Assembly: GCA_030248135.1 (NCBI GenBank)
Contig: JASANC010002213.1
Coordinates: forward strand, 1-64,000
Source of the DNA: Theristus sp. LFF4_11
Taxonomy: Eukaryota > Nematoda > Chromadorea > Monhysterida > Xyalidae
DNA: 64,000 nt
Reading direction: 5' to 3'
A program made the position numbers and the translations under genes. Position 1 is the first letter of the stretch, and each line of letters starts with the position of its first letter. Below are positions 1-11,380 of this stretch, piece by piece. The notes beneath the pieces were generated by a model. That model ran no database searches and was not told the origin of the DNA. It was given only the letters and a program-made list of their open reading frames with translations.

Positions 1-560
1 TCCTACGGACTAAACATTTCTGCTATTTTTCGTAGCTCAGACAAAATTTGTAAGACTGAAAAAATGATACCCAGTCAAAATGCTACGAATTTTCAAAAAA
101 TGCACAATTTTGACCCAAAAAATGCCCGGGCAAAAAATAAACTAGATTTTCAGATTCTACGGATGAATTTACCCGAGGAAAAATTCTTGTTCAACTGTGA
201 AAGTGTCCCAGCTAAAAATTGAAAGGGCGAACACTTAAAACCAGGTAACAACCCTGCGAACTTTCAAAAAAGCCCAATTTTTACCCCAAAAAGGGGTCGG
301 GGCAAAAATTAACTCATTTTTCCAAATCTACGGATGAAATTACCCTAAGAAACATTTTTCTTCAACTGTGAAAGTGTCCCAGCTAAAAATTGAAAGGGCG
401 AACACTTGAAACCCGGTGAAAACGCTGCGAACTTTTAAAAATGCCCAAATTTTTACCCAAAAAAGTGGTCGGGGCAAAAAATTAACCCATTTTTCCAAAT
501 CTACGGATGAAATTACCCCAGGAAACATTCTTGCTAGACTGTGAACGTGTCGCAGGTAAA
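1..560. repeat. About 172-bp tandem satellite, at least three units
   Basis: The phrase CTACGGATGAA recurs at about 157, 328 and 501, giving a period of 171-173 bp. Each occurrence is followed by similar sequence (CAACTGTGAAAGTGTCCCAG, then GAAAGGGCGAACACTT). A more diverged unit starts at about position 3. The array is cut by the left window edge, so its true length is unknown. No convincing gene lies inside; the reading frames here are short and low in complexity. The unit size resembles many animal satellite monomers, but this is only a size similarity. Confidence 0.8.
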
Positions 561-1364
561 AACTGAAAGCGCGAACACATGTTGATGACATACCGGAAAA
601 AAAAAGAGATAGAAAAATAAGTAACACTGTTTTCAGAATAGGTTTTTCGTGTCTACAGCGTATGAAAAGTAGTCGGATAAAAATTTTTTCGCGGCTCCAA
701 GCACAACTTTGGGTGTTCGTTTCGTGTGCACAGAACCAAGTTTGTGGCTTATACTATGCTCGCTGGAGGAAGCGAGCAAATTTGAAAAACGCGCGCGAGA
801 GGATAACGGCTCATATAATGCGTGATGCGCTGTCCGCTCGCTGACGCTCGCTCGCGCATCCGCATGATATTTCGGCGTCATTCATCACCAAAAGTAGCGT
901 TTTTGACGCCTGTGGTCAAACAACAAAGCGATTTTGTCATTTGACAACCCCTGCTGCGCAGAAACAAAGCGTTACGGGGTCTAGGCTTTTTGTAATAGCT
1001 TCTCAATTTCTAGACTTGATTTTTAGATCTGTAGAGCGTCTATGACGACACCTGTTCAAACTTGTTCAGTTCAGATTGGAAACAGAACAAAAGGTGGAGC
1101 TAGGTGAACCAAAAATTTCAATCAGTGCATAAATGACCCAAAAATGGTCTTATGACGTCCTCGAAATTTGTTTGCGTCAGCTGACGCAAACGGCTGAATT
1201 TGTTTGCGTCAGCCCAAATTATTTTTCGTCATTGACGCACGATTTTGCGTCAAAAAAACCCTGGTTCTGAATCAGTACCGAAGGCGAAAACCCCCTCGGA
1301 TTCGCCAAAAATCGGGCTCGACCCCTGAATCCGTTCCATTTGTGATTTTTTTTTGCCGCCTGAC
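560..1364. other. Spacer with palindromic GCGTCA motifs
   Basis: I see no supported gene here. There are clusters of GC-rich words such as GCTCGCTGACGCTCGCTCGC near 835-860. A perfect palindrome, TTTGCGTCAGCTGACGCAAA, lies near 1171-1190, followed by more copies of TTGCGTCA up to about 1250. These look like remnants of small repeats rather than coding sequence. Confidence 0.4.
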
Positions 1365-2100
1365 TAGGGTTGTTAAAAAAAACAAAAATCGTCATTTTTG
1401 TTTTTTTTTTAAAAAAAAAATTTTTTTTTTAAAAAAAAAATTTCAAAAATCAAAGTTGTGCTAAATCAATCAGGGAGTCCGAAGAACCACATATGATATG
1501 CAAGCGCCTCCCGAATGACTCCCGTATGGCGGAACTTTGCAGATTTTGTTTTGGTGACCTCAATTACCCCTTTTCCAAACCGTCACCATGCCTCTTCTTG
1601 TGTTTTGACCTCCAAAACGTCACTAATTGTCCCCAGCTAAGCTAATGCTAAAGTGAAGACAAACATACCGCCTTGAAATTCGATCAATTCTTCTGATGGT
1701 GTCGCGACGACACGACACGAAGCAGCAACCAGACAACGTAGCGCTTGCAAACGGAGCAGCGAGCACAATCGGACGCTCTGCGAGGCGAATCGTCACCTTA
1801 TCTGCATCGGAAATGGTAGGCTAAGCTTTGGGACGCTCAAAAACTTCATCGCAGATGTTGTCGAAGCCTAAAATCAGTCGGTAAAACGGCCCAAAATCGA
1901 CTGCTAAAGGTTTTACGAGGTATAATCAAAGAAAATTTTTGTTGAACTTTCGAAAAATTGTGCCAAAATTGAGGTTTTCAGAGCATATTAGAGGAAAATT
2001 TTTCGAATTTTTTTTTTAAAAAAAAAAATCGGCATTTTTGTTTTTTTTTTAATCACTTTTTTTTAAAAAAAAAAATTTTCATTTTTGTTTAACAACCCTA
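1365..2100. mobile_element. hAT-type MITE with 8-bp target duplication
   Basis: The element starts with TAGGGTTGTTAAA and ends with the inverse, TTTAACAACCCTA. It is flanked on both sides by the identical 8-bp word CGCCTGAC (1357-1364 and 2101-2108). An 8-bp duplication with TAGGG-type ends is typical of the hAT superfamily. Subterminal regions are A/T homopolymer runs that can fold back. There is no transposase frame, so it is non-autonomous. It sits just upstream of the coiled-coil gene. An internal stretch near 1920 also occurs, inverted, in the element at 51031-51777. Confidence 0.88.
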
Positions 2101-2372
2101 CGCCTGACTGTCACTGCACCACCGTTTTTTATGCGGTTTTTCTTTCATTTCAGGAAAATTGTTTTTTTTCGATCTCTTCAAAAAAGCAGAGCAGAACCGA
2201 ACAGCTTCTGAGTTTCAGCTGAGCGCCAGTTGCCTCATAAATCTGATTGACAAGCTTTTCCCATAATTTTCGTCGTCGTTTTCCATCCACATCCAGCTCC
2301 AGTCGTTCACCGCAGCCAAAACGAGCGCAATTTTGATTGTTCCAACAGGTAGTCCGTCAGTGAGCATCGATC

Positions 2373-5300
2373 ATGTCTCAATCGCCGACGCCACCGAGAC
2401 CGGATCCGTTCAAGATGCCGAATCGGCTGAACACGGTGCTGCTGAAGCAGGCGAAATTGGAGTTCAAACGGCGAAACGCCGTGCAGATGCGTGAATATCA
2501 AGATTACCAGAAAGTGGTGGGTTTTGGTTCTGTTTGTTTGCGTTGTCTGTTGTCAAGTGAGTGAAACCAAATAGCAAAGGCTCAAACTCAAACTTTCCAT
2601 TGATGTTATTGCTTTCGGTTTTTTATGATCGGCAAAAAAATAAGCAAGACAAGCCCTAGCTCCATAGCATGATATGTTATCGTTCAACGGTCGGTTAGCC
2701 GGTACACACACGCACGTTCGACCAATTAGTTGCTGGATTCAATGCGATTGCATTTTTTCGAACCATTTTTCGAAACTGCGGTGTGGCTGGTTTTTTAGAA
2801 CGTCTTGTCCCAGTCAGCCATTAACAATAAACAATAACCAACAATAAAATTAACCAAAACTTCAATGTGGAAAACTAAAAGAGTTTTTTCACAAACTCAG
2901 CTCGAAGAGAACGAACGTCTGGAGCGTCGCCTCGAGCAATTGCAGGGCGAGATTCAGACGGTCGAAGGTGAATTGGACGAGTACACGGCACGCCTGGACG
3001 ACAAGAACAACCAACTGAAGAAGCTGTTCGCGAAGTGCGTGTGCGCATGGATTTGCATCACATTTTGTCATTCATTTTGTTGCTTTGTTGGCGCAGCCGC
3101 AGCTTGCCATTATTGTGCATTTTTGCATTGCAATGTTCAGTGAACCACGCAGGCATCCGCACATTGTGTCATGTCTGATTCAACCACCGCCACCCGTGTT
3201 TCAAACTGGCACAGGTGGTGTGTTCCGCGGCCAAGAAATAAGCTTTGTGCTCCCTCCTGTCTGAATCCGAATTCGATAAATTTAACCAAACCGTTGGTTT
3301 TATCTTTTTTGAATTGAAACTGCAGCATCAAAATGGATGAGGAGACGATCATGGCGTCGGTCAACGAATGCAGTGAGGTCGAATCGGAGTCCAACGAATG
3401 TTGGTGGAAGAAGATTTTTTTTCAAATTTTCAGTTGAAATCGCATTACATTTTTTACTGTCAGTCAGTGTGTTAGAAAAAGTTCGCGATTTATAGGCAGT
3501 TCAGAGACAATTTTTCGTCGAAGACCAGAATTAGAATGACAAGAGATGCAGTGAAGTGTGCTTCGTTTCCAAATATCATTCTGTTGAATTCCAACGTACA
3601 CACGGATGGAAGTCAGCAATTAACATTCGTTTTCCAAGATTCAGCAAGTTTTTTTGCAACGTTCAGTTGCATCAGTTGTGCAAGAGCATCGCGAGTCCGC
3701 TGGGAAAATGAGCGACGAAGTGGTGTCGTTGATTGAGCAGTTCCACAAGTTGGCGGTCGAGAAAAAAGCGGACGAACAACGGCGTGTCGCGGAAAGTACG
3801 CGGCGGACGTTTTGGTGTTTTGATTGAATTGAATTCAATTTTGGGGTTACACAACAGCAAATCTCGACCACGGAAACCGAATGAAGTGGCTCCGACTAGT
3901 TATTCTAAGAGCGCTGCGCAAACAGGTTGCACCATTCAGATCATGAAGAGTGTCGTCGGCTGACGGCGCAGTTTATGCCCCCAAGCCCACCGGAGTTAGC
4001 GTACCTTTGGTTTTCTAGAATCCGTTCTTGAAAGTGGATGAGCATGAACAGATTCTCTAAATTGCAATAAATCTAAAACAACATGCATTCCATCAACCAA
4101 GAAATTCTCTCAAAAAATCTCCAGTGAACAAGTGCGAACTAGTGTGCGAGCAGCGGTTGTCGGCGACGCGCGGCGAGCTCGCTGCGATGACCGACCAGGT
4201 TGACGCCGTCGAGGCGCACACGCGCGCGAGTCGCACGGAGATGGACAAGGTCGAGCAGGAGATTGGACGCTTGCAACGGCGACAGCAACAGCAACACGAT
4301 CAACTCGGTAGGCTACTTCGGTCAAGGATTGTGTTTGTGGATGCGTTGCGGTAAGGAAAGATATTGTGGTCCATTTCGTTCATTTGGTTTTTTGGTTTCG
4401 TTTTGTTTCATTTCATCAAGATTGTCACCCTCGTGGCCTGGTGGTAGTGCGTTAGACTACAGTCTTTGCGCTCGGGGGATCGATTTTTAATTTGTTTCAC
4501 AGCCGAGCTCGATGCGGCCGAAATTGCTCGTAGGCAAGAATCGAAAGAGATCCATCAAGTGAACGTCGGTTTGACAGAGAAGATCGCTGACATGGAGGTC
4601 GTGGTGGTTTCGGATGGGTTTTCAATTTTCACTTCTCAATTACTTTTGTGAGAAAGCGAACCAATTCTGGCGATCCATCAATAAGCGGTGTCCTTCACCG
4701 TTTTTTTGCTCAAAACATTCAAATACCGTTGTTGCTGCGCGATACACCAGAATTTCCTTGACCTGATCGCTTGCTGACTGCTGAAGTTGAATGTGTTTTC
4801 TTCGACACAAACCAGTTGTTTAATTTTTTTTCGAAGTTATCGTTTGGTATGGTTTACGAATTCTAGCGAGTCCGGCTCTCGCTTCCGAACACGTTCATCC
4901 GACAGTTTCCATCTGTCACGTTTGTAAACTGACCTTAGAAATGACCAACTGGCAGTCTTTGCAGTCAAATCTGGCGAAGCGTCGCTCGAGCTTAGCCGAC
5001 TGGCGTCAGCGAATTCAGCGCGCTCAGGTCGATGCTTTTGCTTTTTTTCAATGGTGTTTCCAAACGACACTGATTTGTTACTGATTCTATCTCTGGCGAT
5101 TTTTGTGTCTCGCCAATTGGTGGCAAAATTGTGCCACCACGATGCAGTCGAACTGTGAGCAACGGCTATATGGGATTAGCTGATTGGCTGCTTTGGCCTT
5201 TGGGTTCACTGATTGGTTCAGTCTGCTCGATGCAGCCAATCTGCAAGCCGGATTCAAATGCCCAGAATGCTCAACAAATTGAATATGCTCTGCGGTTTTA

Positions 5301-8300
5301 ACTGTAAATTCCAAAAAACACCCAAGCAAGAATTCTCGGCTCAGGTCGACATGGTCGAACAAGAACAGGCCGCGCGCAAACTGCTCACGGAGACGGAAGC
5401 GGATTTGGAGCAACGCAACGAAAAGCTGAGAACGCTCGAGACCGAAGTGAACGAGTTGAACGAACGGTGGGTGGGTGGATGGGATTGGGATTTCTGTGTT
5501 TTGTCTGCAGTTCGTTGATTGATTGGCGTCTTGCTTCGTCGTCGTATGCCACGGCATCGGGGGTTTTGAGCTAATGTCCTTTGTTTTTTTTCAGTTGAAC
5601 TTCATAAGTTGAAAAAATGCCTTTTTTATGTTTAGTTACGACGCGCTGAAGTCCGAACAGCAGACGCAGCAAGAGAAATTACAGGCAGCCAACCAGTGTC
5701 GTGGTCAGATTTTGGCTTTTTTGAAACAATTTCCATCATTTATTTATAAATACACACACGGACACCGCACGCAGGCCTTATATCATGATACATTGATTGG
5801 CCCCGTGTTTGTTAGGTGCGTTGGTTGGTCAGATTGAAGACTGTGAACGAATTGTTCAGTACCGCGTTTTGTCGCGTTGGTGTTGGTGTTGTTACTAAGA
5901 AGTCTTCTTCAATATCTCAAGCTGCGTAATTTAATTTATACTTGTGCTGTCAATTTTTTTCAGCAGCACACTGATTGGCTGCATTATTCGACCGAACGAT
6001 CAATCAGTGCACCACAATATTTTTTTCATTTTCCACTCTTCTCACACACACAGACTCGCTGCTGAAGCTGGAGCAGGAGGAAAACGCTGAAATGCGCGCG
6101 ACCGAACGCCAGATCATGGAGTTCGAGACCGAACTGAAGCAGCTGACGGGCGAGTTCTTCGATGCGGATGCGGCGTTCTCGGGCGCAAAGCTGCAACACT
6201 TTGAGGTTGGCATTCTTCGGTGGTTCGCTGTTGCTATTGCAGCGTGTTGGTGCGTGTTCGGCACCGCAACCACACGGCTGTGCCAGAGAGGCTTCACACA
6301 GCTTCAAACTTAGCAATAAGATATCGGTGGTCGGTTCTTGGTTTCATCATCCATCCCCACTGTGAATATTGCGAAACAAATTTTTTTCTTTTTTTTCTGA
6401 ACGTTTTTTGCAAAACGTTTTTTTTTGCTGAGCACAGCTTGAATGCCAACTGGCCAAGTTGGAGGACCAGCTGCGTCTGCTGGACGAAGACAGCCAGGAG
6501 CGTGCTGCTGCGATCGAAGCAGTGCAGGCGGAAATCGCGAGCGTGAACGATGAAATTGTCGAGGTTGAAAACGGTTTCGTACTTTTTGCAGTCGAACTGA
6601 GTGAAACTCGTTACTCTTGAATTGAGTTCACAATCACCGTGCCAGATTCAAGTTTTCCTTCTCATTTTCATTGCGCTTATCAAACAGCCTTCACTTTATG
6701 ATCAAGACTTGGCGGAACAAGAACAGTGGCTCTCACGCTCACTTATTTTTACTCTTGCAAATTGTTTTCATTGGCTGTTGTGTTTCGTTGTTTCTCATTG
6801 TGGACGCGCCAATGTGTCTGCCTGGCTAGAGCACAAATAAAAACGTGCTCAAGTCAGACAATTTTTTTAAAATTTCCACAATTCGACTGCGAACATTCGT
6901 TTACAGTTGAAATCGGCGGCCGCATCGATCGAGGCGCAGCTGACCGAGAAGCAGGCGAATCAGAAGAAGATCCTCGATGAGATCGCAGTGGTGGACGACG
7001 ACATCGACGATGTGCAGAAAACGATCGAGTTGAAGAGCGAGCAGCTGGCTGCCGCGGATGAGTTGGTCGGTGGCAGTGCAGTGTACTGCTGGACTCAAGA
7101 TTAGCTGATTGGTCGCTTTTAGCATTGTGCTCACTGGTTGGTTTCGGTCTCATCATCATCAGCTTGTCAGATTCGGAACTCTGTCTCATCACCAGCTTGT
7201 CTAGTTTTCCGATATCACTGTTTCGTATTCGCTAATTGCCTGTATTTTGCACGTGTTTGTGGGATGATAAAATCACATGTATTGAAAACGTATACACATC
7301 TCGCCACCATCTTCCATCTCGAATCTGTCCGCATTGACTGGCATGATGACTGGCGTTGACATCCGCAGTGAAGTTCAGGAATTCGCCTGAAACTTTCTAA
7401 AAATCATTCGGTCTCTTTGCACCGCAGCTGGCCGAGCTGCGCAGAACGATCGACTCGGAGAAGCAGAAATACGAGCAGCTGACCGCCGAGCAGGCGGAGC
7501 GTGCGAGCGACGGCGACGAAGCGGTGGACAAGCTGAATGACGAGATCGAGCAGTTGCGCCGTCGTGTGCACGAGGCGATGGAGGAGCAGAAAACGTTGAC
7601 GGACGCTCGTAAAACGGCGCAAGAGGCGCATGCCGCGCAGCTGCAGGAGCTGCAGGTCTGCGCTGTGGTTTTTGCGGTGATAATTCACCCGGATGAAGTT
7701 CACAAGTTTACACAGCTCCACTAGCCACCGGAGTTGAATGTCTCGGGATAAAAGGATAATTGCGTTTTTCGGTTGAAACTTGAAGAAATGCATGTCCTGT
7801 CCTGCCTGGAATAAAAACAATTTTTTTCACAAGATTTTCAAATCTCAAAACTTCATTTAGAAGCACCGTGCTGAAGCCGTTTCGGCGCTCGAAGCAAAGA
7901 TTCGAAAAAACGAGCTGGAGGCGCGCGAGATTCTGGCGACGGTTCGAGATTCCCTTTCTCGACTTTTTCATTTAGTTGCGGCTGTTTGCTGCGATCTGTG
8001 CGATTTCGTTGACGACTTTTGAGACATCTGTTTACGAAACTTTGTAGAAAAAAGAGAAGGAACGTCAGGCGTGCGCTCATCAGCAACGCTGCGAGAATCT
8101 CCAGTCGCATGCGGTAAGATGGTTTTTTGAAATAGTTTTTCTCGTGCATTTTTTGTGGGACACACTGCGGTTTGATTCCGGATTCGGGTTCGTGGTACAC
8201 CTGACCAACAACAGCACACTTCGTTTCAAACTGCTAGCCAATTTTTCGATCTTCAATTATGAACGATTCGGCGCAATGTTCTCCGTGACTAAAGTTCGCT

Positions 8301-10481
8301 CTCTCATTTCCGGCATCGTTACGCGTCGAGATCGAGGCGCTCGACCAGACGAACAACGAGCTCGAGCATGAGCTGGTCGACCTGAAGCAACAGTTGAAGC
8401 AGCACACGAAGCAGACGGCCACGTCGACGACCACCAAGAAACTGTCGGCGCCGATTGAGACGCCGCTGTCGCGTCAGCAAAAGGTGGCCGTGGAGTCAAC
8501 AGATATTAATTTTATTATCGATAATAACCGGTTTAATCGAGCGCACAAAAAAGCGCGTTTGGTGAACAGGATTTTGCTCTTCTTTCACTGGCATCTCGAT
8601 TCAGAAAGACAAAAAATATCGCATTCTCTAAGCATCATCAATTCTTTTTCGAGGCAGTTTTTCCAAATTCACTGATTATGTGTGCTGCTTCATTGATTGT
8701 TTGAACGCTTTCACCAAATCATCCACAAAACTCACCGTTGTTTCCAGCAACATACGCCGCCATCGACTGCCAACAAGAAGCACACACGTGCCAGGCAGAG
8801 CGGCAACAAACAGAAAAACGCCAATGCGCCCGACGACGTGCCGCCGATCGATCCAACGCCGAGTCGCATCGCGATGAGTCAGCAGACACCGATCGGCAAT
8901 AGCTGCGTCAGCAACAGTCAGCAGAAGGTTGGAGCAGTCCGTGGTTGTTGTCAGTTGTCAGTTGTCAGTTGTCAGTTGTCAGTTGCCGTGTTTGTGGAAA
9001 AGTGTCGCACCGATTGCACGTGACGATTTGCCGGAACGAGGTTTCCCCTGGACGCGGGACACTGCAGCTCTGAGAGTTCGAGTCAGCAGACTCCGAGCAG
9101 TGCGAGCTACATTGTGATTTATCATTAGGCACTTGACTTGTAATAATGTTTGCTGTTTGGTTTGTTCACAATCCTGCTGCTCCGGTGGCACACCGCTGCC
9201 CGCAGTGCGTCAGCATCCAAGCGAGCGATCGATCGCGTTTTTGGATGTTGTCGAAAAATGCCATTCTGGCGGACGTAATTGCGGCAATGGAAAAAACGAA
9301 ACAACATCGCTTCGGCAATGCTCACCAAATCGTCCGACCAATCAATCAACTGACTCTCAAACTGCTTCATTTTCCATTGCAGCGCACGCCGATCTACATG
9401 ACGCAGCCATTGGCCTCGAGCACCACGCTGAAAACGGCAACCACGGCGGCAAAGACCACCACGACCGGCAAACCGCCGCCAGCAAAACCACCGTCGCCGT
9501 TGCCTCCGTTGCTGCTGGACCTGGACGATCCGCCCGCCACTGCACGGGTGTGGTTGTGGTTTTGCAGCTAGCTGATTGGCTGTAATGTTTGGATTGATTG
9601 GTCGTTTGCGTACCAACTGAACTGAGGACGGAGCCAAGCAGTGTGCTTGTTTTTACTTTGAGACTCGACATTTTTTTGCAGGCGGTATCTTTTGGAAAAT
9701 TTGCCAGAATTGAACCGCGGCTGCTAGATTCTTGCGGACCCGTGCGTTCGTTCATAGGATGGGCTAGGGCTACTGAGCTCTCTCCCCGCTGTGAAGATAA
9801 ATTTAAAAATGAGAAAAAACAGTCGAGTCAAACGCGTCCTCGTTCCGTGATGGCGCCACCAGCGGCTTCCACACAGCCAGTGTCACGTGCGTTCACCGTC
9901 AGCCAATCAGCGTCGGGCGCGAAAAAACAGCACGCAACGCCAAAGCGTACGGCCACCGTACGCACGGCGACCAAACTGAACGTGGGGGTGGGTGGCTGTT
10001 TGGTGTTGTTGTTGTTGCAAAAATGAGTGATTGGTTGATTGATTGATTGATTGTTGATTGGTTGGTTGGTTGATTGATCCGGATTGATTGATTATGCGAG
10101 CTCAAAAACTGCGCACAAATGTATAAAGCGTCGCAAAAAGTATTTTCACTCAAAACTCGGATTTCTCGATTCCCCTTCTTGATAAAAGACTGTTCAACCA
10201 TCAGGGCTTTGTTGGCTTTAGTGTGAGCATTACCCCGAATTTGTGTCAGTCTTTCAGTTTGCAATGGTTACGGTTAAAGTGGTCGACAATGATGAAGATT
10301 GAGAAGCGAATCCAAAATGTGGAAAAAACAACTAAGGTTTAAAAAATTTTGAAGAAAAAATCAGTAAAATTTATTTTTGCAGGCTAAGAATCAGTCGAGC
10401 AAGCGCGCGTCATCCAAGTCGACACCGGTGGTGGAGCAGACCAAGGTGCTGGACATCTTTGACATGTTCGATGATTTTTGA
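2373..10481 (+). CDS. Long coiled-coil protein with basic Ser/Thr/Pro-rich tail, about 860 residues
   Basis: About 20 exons join in frame. The best supported are 2373-2516, 2901-3034, 3326-3399, 3667-3795, 4125-4307, 4503-4597, 4956-5027, 5345-5466, 5636-about 5700, 6054-6205, 6438-6563, 6907-7065, 7428-7655, 7861-7941, 8048-8113, about 8331-8483, 8748-8927, 9383-9547, about 9823-9981 and 10383-10481. The start follows from the first ATG of a conserved-phase exon. After a Pro-rich start and a basic segment, residues from about 60 to 640 are almost unbroken Glu/Gln/Lys/Leu-rich heptads. The tail is basic and rich in Thr, Pro and Ser with TP sites such as PTPSR and ATPKRT, and it ends in the acidic DIFDMFDDF. 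I do not recognise a family: a kinetochore, synaptonemal or cytoskeletal rod is possible. Some small exons, and the exact boundaries of the one near 8.3 kb and the 9.0-9.9 kb group, are uncertain. Confidence 0.78.
4429..4483 (+). mobile_element. Truncated tRNA-derived SINE head in an intron
   Basis: The stretch CCTCGTGGCCTGGTGGTAGT and the following GTTAGACTACAGTCT...GCGCTCGGGGGATCGA match the 5' part of the fuller SINE at 58361. It contains the A-box-like part and stops inside the B-box-like word. It lies in an intron of the coiled-coil gene, between the exons ending at 4307 and starting at 4503. Confidence 0.7.
5175..5265. repeat. Copy of the dispersed CCAATCAG inverted repeat
   Basis: GCTGATTGGCTGCTTTGG is followed by ACTGATTGGTTCAG and, in the opposite sense, GATGCAGCCAATCTGCAAG, then GATTCAAATGCCCAGAATGC. 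The same arrangement recurs in introns and spacers across the window. This copy is in an intron of the coiled-coil gene. Confidence 0.65.
8947..8983. repeat. (CAGTTGT)n microsatellite
   Basis: About five tandem copies of the 7-bp word CAGTTGT lie just downstream of the exon ending at 8927 in the coiled-coil gene, inside the following intron. Confidence 0.8.
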
Positions 10482-11272
10482 GTGCAAACTGGATTTTTTT
10501 CTTCGAGCGAATATTTCGTGTGTGAGTTTTAATTTCAATTGGTGTGATTTTGTTTTGTTGTGTAGTTTTTCGCCTTTTTTGTTTACGTTTGGTCCACCTT
10601 TGAAAATCAAACTTTGATTTTTCTTGTGAGCTTTTTGCTTTTGCGATTTTTTTATTTGTAAGTGGAGTCACGTTTTGATTTTGAATTGTATTGAACGTTG
10701 AACCGTTTAGCTAATATGGCTGTGGTTCTTTTGCATTTCGTTGTGGTTTTAAACTTGATGGAAGGAAGGGCCTGTTTCTGTTTCGTTTTCTTGTTTTATT
10801 TTGCTCAGTTTAGATTTTGGGTTTTGTTGAGTGAATGAATGAATTGGGATAGTGGTTATTTTTTCTTTTTTTTGAGCTAATTTGTGTTACATTTGAAGTC
10901 TGTTTTATCTGGTCATTTTCCCGGTGTTATTCATTGTGGTTAGTTTAGTAAAATTGGTTGTTTGGCTTGGCAGAAATGGAATGGATATAACGGCGATATG
11001 AATTGGACCGTTTGGACACGTTGTTAAATCCGTGTCTTACTTTGCACGCTTTTGTGTTCTGATGTTTCAGGAGAAGACAATTTGAATTTGAAAACCAGAA
11101 TTGACGGAAGAACCAGAATTTTTCCTATTTTGAGTTTGAATTCAGATTTGTATACATTCTTAAAAGTGATTTTTTTGATTTTTGATCTGAGATTGCTTGT
11201 AATGAGTCGTTGTAGGTTCCTAATCCTAAACCTAATCCTAATCCTAAGCTAAGCCTTTTTGATAAGGTGAAA
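10482..11272. other. Intergenic spacer, 3' flank of coiled-coil gene and 5' flank of FAAH
   Basis: This is T-rich sequence without a supported exon. Near 11219-11250 there is a short run of CCTAAT/CCTAAA-type hexamers, whose reverse is TTAGGA/TTTAGG. It resembles a degenerate telomere-like microsatellite but is very short. I see no clear promoter motif. Confidence 0.4.
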
Positions 11273-11380
11273 ATGATCAATTTAGTTTTTGCATTTTTTC
11301 TTTCCTGTGTTATGGAGGAGGAGCACCGGAACTGCAGATGCAGCTGTTTTTTTTCGAGCAGCGCAGTTGATTTGATAAAA

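Noticed and set aside
11219..11252. Interstitial telomere repeat (CCTAAT-type run)
   Set aside because: Only about five degenerate hexamers; more simply a microsatellite.
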